Position numbers and translations under genes: made by a program
Assembly: GCA_009780325.1 (NCBI GenBank)
Contig: WRAF01000019.1
Location: forward strand, 1 to 35,909
Length of the DNA: 35,909 nucleotides
Reading direction: 5' to 3'
Source: Bacillota bacterium
Lineage (GTDB): Bacteria > Bacillota > Clostridia > Christensenellales > Pumilibacteraceae
Part shown: in pieces, positions 26,701 to 35,793 of the stretch
Position numbering within the stretch: the stretch's first letter is position 1
Layout of the letters: every line of letters begins with the position of its first letter
The notes under the pieces: model-generated
Seen by the model: only the letters and a program-made list of their open reading frames with translations
The model's database searches: none
What the model was told of the DNA's origin: nothing

Positions 26701-29700
26701 AAGTTTTCACTGAGACATTGGCATTGCATCCTCAATTTGATATTATTGCAGAACGTGCTACGATGCTTTATAATACTATGGCAAACGGTGTAGTGTTTAG
26801 ATTGGGCGGACAAAATGGCGCTATTTTAGCAAACGGCGGCAATATTGAAGTTGCTGCAGGCGATAGAATAACTATTGCAGTTAGAATAGAATTAGATGAT
26901 AATATAGTTAATCCTGAAACAGGTATGACAGAAAGAGAGTGGATAAATGACACTTTCCCTAATGGTATTTATATTGAAGGATTTATCAGATTGTATGCTG
27001 TTGATGATAACGGAGACCTTTATGAAGACGGTGTTGATTTATCTGTGCCTTATTTGGCTTTCTTTGGAGATTGGACGGATGCTCCTATTTTTGAGCATAG
27101 CATTTATGAGATTGATAGATATGAAAGAATGGAAATTCCTCCACATGACAGACTAAGAAATCAAATGACAATGCCAACTCAAGCTTTTGGCAGATATGTT
27201 GAAGATGATAATATTTTTAGTATTCCGCTAGGTTCTTTCTTATTCAATAACCCTAGACAATTTGATAGTGAAATACCATTAGCAACAGAGTCTAGGACAT
27301 CTTTATCACTAGGGCATAATGGTATGCATCAAATTGCTTTCGTTGGCGGATTTATTAGAAATGCAAGAAGAGTAGATTTTAGAGTATTAAATCAAGATAC
27401 GGGCGTGCAAGTATATAGCGGAACAGTTATAAATGCAAGGCGTAGATTAGGTCCTATTATAGATTTAGATATGCAGCAAATGGGGGCAAGAAATGGCGGT
27501 GCATATAGATTTGAATTAAGAGCATTCTTGCAATATGCTGGTGAGTATAATCATGTTGATGGACCAGAAGGTTGGGAGTTTACTAATGCTAATAATGAGT
27601 TTGGCTTTGATTTTACTATAAATTCAACAGCCCCGACTTTGGTAGATGCTACTGTTAGGTATGCTAGGACTGCTACGCACACTTTCAATAGATTCTTAGA
27701 TCTTTATATACAGTCTGATCATTATTTAATGGGTAAAACAATGCAAATCTTTAATAAAGGAGCTAATAGATTTGACAGCATTTGGAATGAAGTTGGAATG
27801 AGACCATTGACTACCGGAAGAAATGCTGTCACAAGAATAACATATAGCTTGTCAGAGGCAATGTGGGAAGAACTTAGTCAAAATGATTTTAGAATGTCGA
27901 CAAGGATTTATGATTTTTCATTTAATTCATCTTTCTATGAATTAGATTTATTCTCATTAATGACTGCTGCGGGTGATATTGGGTTAGCAGATATAGGACA
28001 ATATACTACATTAAACCATAGAGACAGCAATGAAACTTTAAGACTTTTCACTAGCCATTCTACTGTGCGCCCTAGAGAAGAAATATACGTGCTTGATAAC
28101 AATGGTGATCATATTTTTGATCAAACAGGTGCTTATATGACACAAAGTCAGTATAGATTGTTCTCTGATGAGGGCATAACGGTTAGGCGTCATCAAAATA
28201 TTCCTCTTAGATATGCTTTGGTTGCAAATGAAAACTTCTGGAGAGAAGATGTTTTTTGGGAATCATCAAATAGAAATATCGTTGATGTAAACTGGGACGG
28301 ACAAATTTTCTCAAGAGCGCCAGGTGTTGCAACAATTACTGTGGGGTCGGTTGCGTTAAGAGAACAAGCTTTATTAAATCCTGCGCTTAATATAAATTAT
28401 AGATTTGATTTGCCGGTTAGAGTTTTATCTGCTCAAGAAGAGTATAATTTTGGATTGATTTCTTCACCTAGCGGTAATTTTGGGTTGTCGCTTGCATCAA
28501 CAAATAATTTAGAGTTTACTGAGCAGCGTTTTAACAATAATAGAATAACAACACTTAATGCAGGTCAAGAGGTTGAGGTTGAAATTAGTGCACTTCCTTG
28601 GTTTACCAGCCTTCCTAATATGTTTGATGCTGATGGAGAATTAAGAGAATATAATGGTGTGCCTATTATCACATGGGAATCATCAGTACCAGGTGTTGTA
28701 GAAGTATTTATGAATGAAGATAATCCTTTAAGTGCAACAGTTATTGGCGCTAGAGGTACTTTCACACCATTTGGCAGATACGGCATTGCTGAAACTGAGC
28801 ATTATACCAGAGGCACAATAAGAGAATTAATGGCATTAGGTTTTAGCAATGATGATATTGACCCAGGTACTTATATTCCAAACCAAATTAACCGTACTGC
28901 AACAAGTATTCAAGTGACTATTAGATTCCCTGGTACAGTTTTAATGGGCTTTATGCAAGTTATTGTTAGACCAGAGTTTGTTGTCGAAAACGGAGTACTG
29001 ATAGAATATAATGGATGCAATGTTCATAGGTTTACTGATGAGCATAGAAACGCTGACGGTGTCATCTATGACATACATGAATTTGGTACGCTTATAATCC
29101 CTTCAAACATAGGCATAAGACATATCGGCTTTGGTACTTTTAACAGCCACCCTTATATCACTAGAGTTATTTTCCCTGAAAGGTTTGCAGGTACATCAGC
29201 AAGAAACTATGTTGATGCTGACTATATTGGTATCATAACAATAAGAGGTGCTGCATTTGCTTATATGCCTAATTTAAGAGAAGTAATTCTTCCTTCTACA
29301 TTGCAGGAAATCGGCAATTTTGCTTTTGCTGCAGAAAATACAAGATTGTATGGCACAACAACATCTTTGGTTAATATTGATTTTTCTAGAATCAGAGCGC
29401 CTATATCTGTTGGTCAGGCGTCATTCCAAAATCAAGTACTGCTTGGAGTAAGAGGCAGCCACTGGATTTATAGTTTTGAAAATAATCCTCTAGGTGAAAG
29501 AGTAGAATTTAGACCAGGGATTATTGTTAGGGACAGCATCTTTTATGTCGATGATGGCAGAGTCACGCCTCGTCGTGCAGTTGATGCAACCTGGACACAA
29601 GCAGGTGCAATTAATCATGGAGATTGGAGATGGCATAGTGTTGATGGTCCTGCACATGATGAGCATGGAAACATCACGGATCCATCAGATACTTTCTATT

Positions 29701-32700
29701 TTAGATGGGAAGGAAACCCTGTCAATGGCGGTCAATTAGTGCCAGGTGCATTTGACATGAACAAAATAATCACTTTTGCTAATCACGCATTTGCGTCAGC
29801 AGACAACTTAAAATTTGTTGATTTGACTAATGCTAGAGCTATGAATCATTTTGTTTTTGTTAACATGGGCAGAAGCGCAGGCAGAGGTATGGGTACATTC
29901 ACTCTAAGAGAGGGCAGACACGCAGGTTCTGTAGCTGCATGGCAACCATTGTTAAATGAAGTATCGGTGGTCATTGGACCAAACACATATTTAGGCAGAG
30001 GTATTTTTGCTCAATCGGGTATTAATACGCCTGTAGTTATTCCTACTCCTAGAATTCCAGAACTTGCGTTTGCTGCAGTGTTCCGCATCCCAAGCTTTGA
30101 GTTTACTGCTAGGGATATAGTTATTCAAACTGACGCATTTGACAGGACCTGGGCAGCAGAAAGCATCAGATTTACAGGAAGATATCAAGATGCTAATGGA
30201 AATATTTTAAGTGATGGTGATGCTGGATATGGTGTGCAATCTAACTGGATGCCTGCAAGTGTTGAAGCAATTCAAAGAGAGGCGTTTATCACTCACTTTG
30301 GTTCATGGTGGGGTGGTCCGCAAAATACATTGCAAATTTATGTTAACTCAGTTGAAGAATTGTATTTTGCTGAAGATGTAATGGTTAGAAGGATTGAATC
30401 AAATGCATTTGTAGGATTTTGGTTGTTAGAAGAATTTTATCTTCCAAACGGACTAGAATATTTAGGTGCAAATGCGTTTGTTGACTTTGATGTTACTGCA
30501 ATTAAGCTTAGAGAGGATTTTGGCTTAGATAGAAATGGTAATCCAATAGAAAACTTAAATATTCATAGCGCATTTGAGACTAGAAATAGACCAGGACGTA
30601 TCACTAGTATTGATGTGCATAATCAAAATGTATCATTTATAGAAGAAAACGGAGTATTATTAAGACGCATTGTGCTTGATGCTGAATATGAGTTTGTTAT
30701 GGTTGCGCCTAATAGACCATTCACTAACTTTGTTTTCCCTAATAATGTTGTATCTATTAGTCCGTTTGCTTTTGCAAATGCAAATATCACTCAAATTACT
30801 ATTCCGGCAACAGTAGATTTGTCTAGAGGAATGTTTGCAAGCAATCAAACTATCACAAGTATAACAATTGAAGGCAACAGATCTTATATACCTGCTAACA
30901 TGTTTGACGGGGCATCAAATTTAGCTAATATTACATTTGAGCACCCTGGTGCAGTCTTGCATATCCATTCGGCAGCGTTTAGAGGCACTGCTATCCAAAA
31001 TATTTCTTTCCCTAATCTTGTAAGAATGGATAGTTCAGCGTTTATGAATTCTGCTTTAAGAGAGTTCACTTTTGGTGCGGCGTTTGGTTCAAATGATAAT
31101 CCTAATTCAATTGCATTAAGTGCATTTGAAGGCACAGCAAATTTAAGTGCAGTTCATGGTTTGAATGCAAATATTACCCACATTGGCAACAGAGCATTTG
31201 CAAACAGCGGAATAGCGGGTACATTTGAAAATAGTCATATCTTAAGCGTGGGCAATAATGCTTTCTTAAATGCTAGATCGTTAACAAGCGTAGTATTGCC
31301 TAATGCAATAGATATAGGCAACAATGCATTTAGATTAAACGCTAGAGCAACGACTACTACATCAGGCGGCTTGACTAGTCTTGAGATTCCTAATATAGAG
31401 ATAATCGGCAACGGTGCATTCTTTAATCAAGATAGAGCAATGAATGTAGGTTCATTAAATTATCTAGAAATGCTAGGTGCTGAAAGCTTTATGAATACTA
31501 GGGCAGCGCATCAAGGCACAGGTACACTTAGTATGCCTGCTATCCGTGCAATGGGCAACAGAGCACTTATGAATAATGAGGCACTATCAGGTATATTTGG
31601 AATCGGCAGCAATTTAGGTGTTGCGCCTATTATTGATGAAAATGATATTCCTGATAATTGGCACATGGGTTATTCTCCGACAACTAGACACGCAAGGGAT
31701 GTGGTTTTCATTAATGGTATATTGTATTTAAGAACAGGTATTTATTCAGATCCTACATTTACAGGACTAGGTACTGCGGTATTTGCAAACACAAATATAA
31801 CTGGCTTTATGATGACTGGTCCTAATGATATTTATCATGTTAGAGAAAGCGTACTGTTTAGACATCTGCCAAACCACAGTTTAAATAATGCTATAGAGCT
31901 AGTTGCATATCCAACTGCAAATACAAGAACAAGTTGGGCTATTCCTGAAAATGTAGTTAGAATTGATGATCAAGCGTTTATCAATAATCAAGCACTAAGG
32001 CTTATTGTGTTGCCTTCAACATTATTAGCAATCGGTGATAGGGCTTTCTTTGGCACACAAATCCATACTTATAGATTTATGTCGTTTAATGCGCCGAGAT
32101 TAGAATCATCGTTTATTCAATATGATTCAATCAATCTTGTTATCAATATAGGCAGCGATGATACTCCTCCTCCAGCGACAAGACAAACTGATATAAATCC
32201 ACATATTTGGGCGGTATATGCAAACTTCTTTGGATATTTTACTCCTGGTGAGAGTTCGTTAATCAGAAGCACTACAGCACCTAACGTAGGTGATGTTATT
32301 AGGCTTGATTATACTAGATTTATCTATAATCCTATTTCACCACGCACATCTAGGGATTTCTTTGTCGGGGCAGTAAGTGACCCTAGAGTATCAAGATTAA
32401 CAGGTACTTGCTTTGGTTTGACTATAGAGCGTCCAAGGAATGCACAAGGTTTTAGCAGCTTTATTTATACTCATTATTTTGCAAATGAAACATTGTTAGC
32501 TTATGTAAGAGAAACCAGCACTTTAAATCTTATTAATCAAGTTAATGCATTGGATTTAGACAACCTGGTATTGGATAATGAAGGGCATAATGATGAGGTG
32601 CTTGTTGAATCATTAAGAGGAACATTGCATAGTATTCGTACTCAGCCGGCAAGAATGCATCAGTTGGCATTTGTTCCGACAGCAGTGCAAAATAGATTGG

Positions 32701-33689
32701 ACCAAGCGGTAGCAATTGTTGGACCAATGTTTGTTGCAAATATAGTGGTAGGCAACCAAGCTCCGCAAGACCTTAATGCACTTGTTAATGCATTGCCATC
32801 TGCAGCAGATTTTAATCCATCAAATGCAAGTCACTTAGCGGCTATAAATGCAGTAGTTCCAGTGTTAAATCAGCTTATGTCAACTAGGCCGCATTATGCA
32901 GAGTTTGTAACTGGTTTTGATAATGCAATGCAGATTGAGGTAAATCGCCATGCGACTAATTTCTTAGCAATGTTTGCAGCGCTGCCTTCTTTAGATGAAA
33001 TGACAATTGCAGATAGAACTAGGTTTGCAGATGCAAGAACAGCATTCAACAATTTAGTTGCAGGAAGAGCACATTTAGCTGGATACTTATTTGAATACTT
33101 TAGGCATGTTGATAATGCAGTTGCAATAATTGACGGAGCGCCTACTGTTAGGTTTATGATTGAATCTGGTGTGCAAGCATTTGCGCCAATGCGTATATTT
33201 GCAGGAAATGTGATTACTAACATAGCGCCAGTGACTAAAGAAGGCTATAATTTTGTTAGATGGACATTTATGGGCCAAGATTTTGACTTTAATACTCCTA
33301 TTGTACAGGATATGACTTTCTTTGCTGAGTGGACACCAGTGGCGGTGGAAGTAGAAGAATTTGTAGTTACTTTCAATTCAGCTGGCGGAAGTTCGGTGAC
33401 TAATCAAACTATTGAGAGTGGTCAAACAGCAACAAGACCAACTAATCCAACTAGAGACGGATATACATTTGACGGCTGGTTTGTTGGAAACACTGAGTTT
33501 AACTTTAGTACTGCTATTACTGGCAATATTACTTTAACTGCAAGATGGACGGCTGTTGATACTGGTCCAACTTGTCCTGCATGCGGTACTATTGGATTTA
33601 GTGATATTTGGCCGGCAGGCTTGATTATACTTGTTGTATTGGCTGGAGTGTTGACAGTGGTTATGATGAGAAAGAAAAAGAAAGAATAA
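23745..33689 (+). CDS. Giant lactocepin-like S8 protease fused to LRR and InlB repeats (3314 aa)
   Basis: GGAGGGAG at 23731-23738 fixes the start. Signal peptide about 1-30; I9-like propeptide about 86-190. The S8 domain has Asp241 (VIDSG), His339 (NAHGTHVSG), Asn491 (ANGNS) and Ser809 (GTSMAAPNVAG). KVPFVFDY lies before His, and a PA domain (about 666-752, SIALIERG) is inserted before Ser, as in lactocepins. The Fn3-like domain (about 952-1120) ends in VPYLAFFGDW. Two Big_2-like domains lie near 1476-1535 and 1604-1676. About 1750-2805 is a very long LRR_5/BspA array; about 2919-3125 is helical; two InlB/Flg_new repeats follow (GYNFVRW, GYTFDGWF). From Cys3277 the tail reads CPACGTIGFSD, then a membrane helix and RKKKKE. 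It is about twice the size of typical lactocepins. Probably a surface protease with its own adhesion module. Confidence 0.93.
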   Translation: MKFKSFKKRMAAYLVIAFVAIMGITAVASGFIGLPGLDRDGGVADANERPWVLNRSEGGVDPDLMSNLSDDVLELQQEIHTFNDSDRVQFMVSVHDECLVDIYLATDGSLTFQQFLGTRTARTARENMQRRQREIFNRAAVSVDSEMTFSFTSLINAFAMTIYYRDRHIADNAVMRAGATGTMVHSYVELLEAQRTNAARPPVVDNVDALDGLLDPTGIFRIPEIDGEVMQGEGMIVSVIDSGLDYDHHMFSTSNLPHIWCNTANDYIIDVDRLAMTINPNTGRLNIRGADIDFNNLFASAVQLSNLTPLHTYRNHKVPFVFDYVDMSHHVNTAIDNAHGTHVSGIIVGNTPNSYRVDENGVSYDPNFESNTTYNTDNPALNRELRFRYVLDEERPGRIMLDQFGRNILAVRGVTPKAQIVNMKVFSDFGRTPDVSILAAVHDSAILGVDAINLSLGAVFGSTDFDDDDFAQHVYRQADRLGISLIVANGNSATAMTGGHFGTNLASSPDSGASGTPASLIESFAVASMEGIKAPYMMLSSPAQEVGVAYFTEVGRPNGDQLDFTADLRARWESTLFNLDEAGFRIPNPNAGTPGVFFGGTNPNGLDINGMAWGADDQGVPQTDGWGALTVSDANSWWRAYAPNTALGAVLRTNIARYLDLDTGELRIPFIRAGLGFGADFMGRNFAGSIALIERGMNTFTEKLENAQAAGAMGAIIHNHLAGTIRMSVEEHVTIPASSISLDAHAPLRAYNEGYIIVHPDFQGGPFMSGFTSWGVTPDLRLSPDITGHGGQILSAHPGQRYDRNSGTSMAAPNVAGLALVYRQFLTNPGDLPYPNNYPNARRFGLMNESNTRPCPNLVQVHIYRMMQSTAIMPLNEHGDPYSPRRVGAGLANIRNMLRSDAWIEVPEFEEIEWRRDSQGNRLSWSHNDAATASYRPRMTENGNQVFGARAAINLFDDPQRTGVYNLEFDIVNRGDTPLTFRPTAQVFTETLALHPQFDIIAERATMLYNTMANGVVFRLGGQNGAILANGGNIEVAAGDRITIAVRIELDDNIVNPETGMTEREWINDTFPNGIYIEGFIRLYAVDDNGDLYEDGVDLSVPYLAFFGDWTDAPIFEHSIYEIDRYERMEIPPHDRLRNQMTMPTQAFGRYVEDDNIFSIPLGSFLFNNPRQFDSEIPLATESRTSLSLGHNGMHQIAFVGGFIRNARRVDFRVLNQDTGVQVYSGTVINARRRLGPIIDLDMQQMGARNGGAYRFELRAFLQYAGEYNHVDGPEGWEFTNANNEFGFDFTINSTAPTLVDATVRYARTATHTFNRFLDLYIQSDHYLMGKTMQIFNKGANRFDSIWNEVGMRPLTTGRNAVTRITYSLSEAMWEELSQNDFRMSTRIYDFSFNSSFYELDLFSLMTAAGDIGLADIGQYTTLNHRDSNETLRLFTSHSTVRPREEIYVLDNNGDHIFDQTGAYMTQSQYRLFSDEGITVRRHQNIPLRYALVANENFWREDVFWESSNRNIVDVNWDGQIFSRAPGVATITVGSVALREQALLNPALNINYRFDLPVRVLSAQEEYNFGLISSPSGNFGLSLASTNNLEFTEQRFNNNRITTLNAGQEVEVEISALPWFTSLPNMFDADGELREYNGVPIITWESSVPGVVEVFMNEDNPLSATVIGARGTFTPFGRYGIAETEHYTRGTIRELMALGFSNDDIDPGTYIPNQINRTATSIQVTIRFPGTVLMGFMQVIVRPEFVVENGVLIEYNGCNVHRFTDEHRNADGVIYDIHEFGTLIIPSNIGIRHIGFGTFNSHPYITRVIFPERFAGTSARNYVDADYIGIITIRGAAFAYMPNLREVILPSTLQEIGNFAFAAENTRLYGTTTSLVNIDFSRIRAPISVGQASFQNQVLLGVRGSHWIYSFENNPLGERVEFRPGIIVRDSIFYVDDGRVTPRRAVDATWTQAGAINHGDWRWHSVDGPAHDEHGNITDPSDTFYFRWEGNPVNGGQLVPGAFDMNKIITFANHAFASADNLKFVDLTNARAMNHFVFVNMGRSAGRGMGTFTLREGRHAGSVAAWQPLLNEVSVVIGPNTYLGRGIFAQSGINTPVVIPTPRIPELAFAAVFRIPSFEFTARDIVIQTDAFDRTWAAESIRFTGRYQDANGNILSDGDAGYGVQSNWMPASVEAIQREAFITHFGSWWGGPQNTLQIYVNSVEELYFAEDVMVRRIESNAFVGFWLLEEFYLPNGLEYLGANAFVDFDVTAIKLREDFGLDRNGNPIENLNIHSAFETRNRPGRITSIDVHNQNVSFIEENGVLLRRIVLDAEYEFVMVAPNRPFTNFVFPNNVVSISPFAFANANITQITIPATVDLSRGMFASNQTITSITIEGNRSYIPANMFDGASNLANITFEHPGAVLHIHSAAFRGTAIQNISFPNLVRMDSSAFMNSALREFTFGAAFGSNDNPNSIALSAFEGTANLSAVHGLNANITHIGNRAFANSGIAGTFENSHILSVGNNAFLNARSLTSVVLPNAIDIGNNAFRLNARATTTTSGGLTSLEIPNIEIIGNGAFFNQDRAMNVGSLNYLEMLGAESFMNTRAAHQGTGTLSMPAIRAMGNRALMNNEALSGIFGIGSNLGVAPIIDENDIPDNWHMGYSPTTRHARDVVFINGILYLRTGIYSDPTFTGLGTAVFANTNITGFMMTGPNDIYHVRESVLFRHLPNHSLNNAIELVAYPTANTRTSWAIPENVVRIDDQAFINNQALRLIVLPSTLLAIGDRAFFGTQIHTYRFMSFNAPRLESSFIQYDSINLVINIGSDDTPPPATRQTDINPHIWAVYANFFGYFTPGESSLIRSTTAPNVGDVIRLDYTRFIYNPISPRTSRDFFVGAVSDPRVSRLTGTCFGLTIERPRNAQGFSSFIYTHYFANETLLAYVRETSTLNLINQVNALDLDNLVLDNEGHNDEVLVESLRGTLHSIRTQPARMHQLAFVPTAVQNRLDQAVAIVGPMFVANIVVGNQAPQDLNALVNALPSAADFNPSNASHLAAINAVVPVLNQLMSTRPHYAEFVTGFDNAMQIEVNRHATNFLAMFAALPSLDEMTIADRTRFADARTAFNNLVAGRAHLAGYLFEYFRHVDNAVAIIDGAPTVRFMIESGVQAFAPMRIFAGNVITNIAPVTKEGYNFVRWTFMGQDFDFNTPIVQDMTFFAEWTPVAVEVEEFVVTFNSAGGSSVTNQTIESGQTATRPTNPTRDGYTFDGWFVGNTEFNFSTAITGNITLTARWTAVDTGPTCPACGTIGFSDIWPAGLIILVVLAGVLTVVMMRKKKKE

Positions 33690-33733
33690 TAATGGCGGGT
33701 GATAGATTATAGAGCTGTAAAATAAAAATTGAG

Positions 33734-33773
33734 AAAAGTACACTGAATTATAGAAGTTTAGTGTACTTTTTTT
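33734..33773 (+). terminator. Rho-independent terminator after the giant protease gene
   Basis: AAAAGTACACTGAA (33734-33747) pairs with TTTAGTGTACTTTT (33757-33770), with one G-U pair and a nine-base loop. The T-run extends to 33773. Confidence 0.85.
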
Positions 33774-33948
33774 AATGGTTGGTTTTTATATGTACGCAAA
33801 AAACTGGATTTATGTATAGAGAAGGGTTGATTTAAAATGAGATTCTTAAGGCGGCATATATTTGGCTAACACTTTGAAAAGATGGGGTTTGCTGTGATAG
33901 GGTTTGAGAAAAGGTTCAAAGACATGAGTCTGCCGAACCAAGGAACTA

Positions 33949-34075
33949 ATGAAACTCACACTGGAAGGCAAGATTGTCCATGGCGGACAGTGTTTTCGTG
34001 CGAACCGACCCAGCTGGCAACATCAAGTTGGCGAAGCCTAGAGTCGAGGCGGTGCTTACCGCTGGTGCGACTTAG
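33949..34075 (+). pseudogene. Possible frameshifted gene remnant in a 396-base gene-free stretch
   Basis: The spacer 33774-34169 has no intact gene. One frame reads MKLTLEGKIVHGGQ from 33949 and stops at 34041. A second frame from ATG 33980 reads MADSVFVRTDPAGNIKLAKP and continues for 11 more residues to TAG at 34073-34075. Read in sequence they look like one gene broken by a frameshift. The stretch is markedly GC-richer than the surface genes and resembles the following two genes in composition, so it may belong to the same acquired block. No family recognised; chance is possible. At 33838-33855 GAGATTCTTAAGGCGGCAT weakly recalls the dispersed repeats. Confidence 0.3.
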
Positions 34076-34169
34076 TGAGTGACGATTATATTTGATATAC
34101 TTTGAAAAAAGCTTGAAAACCACCATGCCAGAAGTAGCGTTTGGGGTGAATTTATGGTAGAATGGAGGC

Positions 34170-34922
34170 ATGTTTGGGTTGTTCAAAAAGAAGAAAATAG
34201 AACCAAAGGTTGTGATGACAGGCAAAGAGACTTCAGAGAAAACAAAAAACATGATAACTGAAGTCCAAAAAGCGATAGGCGATGCAGTTTTGAAAGAAGC
34301 TGGCTTTTTACGCAAGGGAAATACCTACAACCGCAAGACCGAAGACGGACTGACCCAAGTAGTTGATTTCCGTCGTTATAAGAAATACCAAGGCGAACCA
34401 ACAATGCTGATAGTTGACTTAGCGATAAGAGTACCAGAGGCGACAAGAAGAAATTTGGATTCATCGGAGAGTGGTGCAAGTTTTTACAAAAGCCACGACT
34501 GCAGCGAGGCACTAAGAGTAGTGAGTGAAACAAAAGAATTGTTCGGTCACGACTTGATGTTTTGCATAGACATAGGCGACGCAAGCGACCAACTTTATTG
34601 GTTTCCGCACGATAAGAGATACCAAAAGGAAAAGACGGCGGAAGAAGTCATAGCAGAAATAACAAGTGCATTCAACAACGGAGCAATGAAGTTTTTTGAC
34701 GACATGAAGTCTCGTGAGAAGGTGTTAGAGAATCATCACAAATACAGCAAAGTGATGCTGCACAGCGGACTTTGGAAACTAGAATCCAGTTTCATTTATG
34801 GTGCACTAGGGCAGATGGACAAAGCGAAAGTGACATTCAACGAATACCGAAAAAAGGCAGGCAAAGGTCATAAAGGACACAACGAACTGCTTGATGGGTA
34901 TGTCAAGGAATGTGGTTTTTAG
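34170..34922 (+). CDS. DUF4304-like protein (250 aa)
   Basis: The start at ATG 34170 is forced by an in-frame stop at 34158, although GGAGG leaves only one base of spacing. The N-terminus, MFGLFKKKKIEPK, matches the next gene's. About 28-130 fits the DUF4304 pattern: a helix (ITEVQKAIGDAVLKEAGF), then LRKGNTYNRK and strand VVDFRRYKKY. The remainder is helical, with an alpha-alpha repeat look near 190-245. DUF4304 proteins are soluble, of unknown function, and often sit near immunity-type or accessory genes. GC content and codon choice are higher and different from the surface genes to the left, suggesting a separate origin. It forms a pair with the next gene, 13 bases apart. Confidence 0.7.
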   Translation: MFGLFKKKKIEPKVVMTGKETSEKTKNMITEVQKAIGDAVLKEAGFLRKGNTYNRKTEDGLTQVVDFRRYKKYQGEPTMLIVDLAIRVPEATRRNLDSSESGASFYKSHDCSEALRVVSETKELFGHDLMFCIDIGDASDQLYWFPHDKRYQKEKTAEEVIAEITSAFNNGAMKFFDDMKSREKVLENHHKYSKVMLHSGLWKLESSFIYGALGQMDKAKVTFNEYRKKAGKGHKGHNELLDGYVKECGF

Positions 34923-34935
34923 AAGGGGACAGAAT

Positions 34936-35748
34936 ATGTTTGGATTATTCAGAAAGAAGAAGAAAAAGCAAGCAAAGCAACCAGCGGTTGATTGTAGTTG
35001 GAATAGGTTTGTAGATTGGTGTTGTAACAACGACAAGTGGAACGGAGCCAACAATTACGGTGCAGCTAACACCGATTTACCGAATTACGAAAAGGCAGTC
35101 TATTATTTGTTTTGGATTCAATCCGAAGTGAACAATGGCGGATACCAGCAATTTTTCATGAATAAGAAAGATTGGAAGCACGATAAGATGCACGCAATCA
35201 TCAAGGAATACTTGCCGACCGACCTATACAAAAACCACATGAAAGCCTATGCTGATTTCAAAAAAGATGAATTTGAAACAGCAGAGATGGTTGGAGAACC
35301 CGGCTACGAGTTATACGCACCTGACAAGTTTTGGTATGATAATGAAGAAGCTTTCATGAAGATATTAGAAGAGATGGCGGACAAATTATTCGCATTGGTA
35401 ATCGTCAACGACAAGTTTTTGCAATTCGAGAACGACATCATGGAAAAGATGGTCGCAAGCGAAGATCCAGCATTGGTTGAAATTCTCACAAGACAATACA
35501 AGAGTGCAACCGTAACCAGCCGAGATTTCACAGGAGTAGGACTTTACACAAACTTTGAAATTGCCGATAAGGAATTGCGAATACCAAAGACAGCGAAACG
35601 GCCAATGGGAAAATTTATGGCAAAGGTAAACGGCATGCTAGCGGACATACTGTTATGGGAAGAAGACGGACTAATCAACAGTTTAGAATTAGTAACCATG
35701 TGCGACGACCAATTCCCAAGAAAAATCGAAACTTACGAATTTGAGTAA
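34936..35748 (+). CDS. DUF4375/DMP19-like protein (270 aa)
   Basis: The start is ATG 34936, after AGAAGGGG; the longer frame from 34891 overlaps the previous gene and lacks a site. The N-terminus MFGLFRKKKKKQ is a hydrophobic-basic peptide shared with the preceding gene and could be membrane-associating. About 30-150 carries the DUF4375 hallmark YYLFWIQSEVNNGGYQQFF. About 195-270 is a second domain beginning TSRDFTGVGLYTNFEI and ending in an acidic strand-rich segment. Proteins of this class are of unknown function; some DMP19-like proteins are DNA mimics or lie in toxin-immunity neighbourhoods, which is context only. A UUCG-loop terminator follows. Confidence 0.75.
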   Translation: MFGLFRKKKKKQAKQPAVDCSWNRFVDWCCNNDKWNGANNYGAANTDLPNYEKAVYYLFWIQSEVNNGGYQQFFMNKKDWKHDKMHAIIKEYLPTDLYKNHMKAYADFKKDEFETAEMVGEPGYELYAPDKFWYDNEEAFMKILEEMADKLFALVIVNDKFLQFENDIMEKMVASEDPALVEILTRQYKSATVTSRDFTGVGLYTNFEIADKELRIPKTAKRPMGKFMAKVNGMLADILLWEEDGLINSLELVTMCDDQFPRKIETYEFE

Positions 35749-35769
35749 ATATAAGAATTAACAACCCAC

Positions 35770-35793
35770 AAAGCGGACTTCGGTTCGCTTTTT
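35770..35793 (+). terminator. Terminator with UUCG tetraloop
   Basis: AAAGCGGAC and GTTCGCTTT close a C(TTCG)G tetraloop with one G-U pair, followed by five T in total. It lies 21 bases after the DUF4375-like stop. Confidence 0.85.

Noticed and set aside
16536-33689. LPXTG sortase signals on the surface proteins
   Set aside because: I looked at the C-termini of all large exported proteins and found none; the tails are Cys-Gly type, lipoprotein or N-terminally anchored.
33900-34090. Group II intron or other large ribozyme in the GC-rich spacer
   Set aside because: A few motifs looked suggestive, but no domain V-like hairpin, no reverse transcriptase and no clear ends are present.
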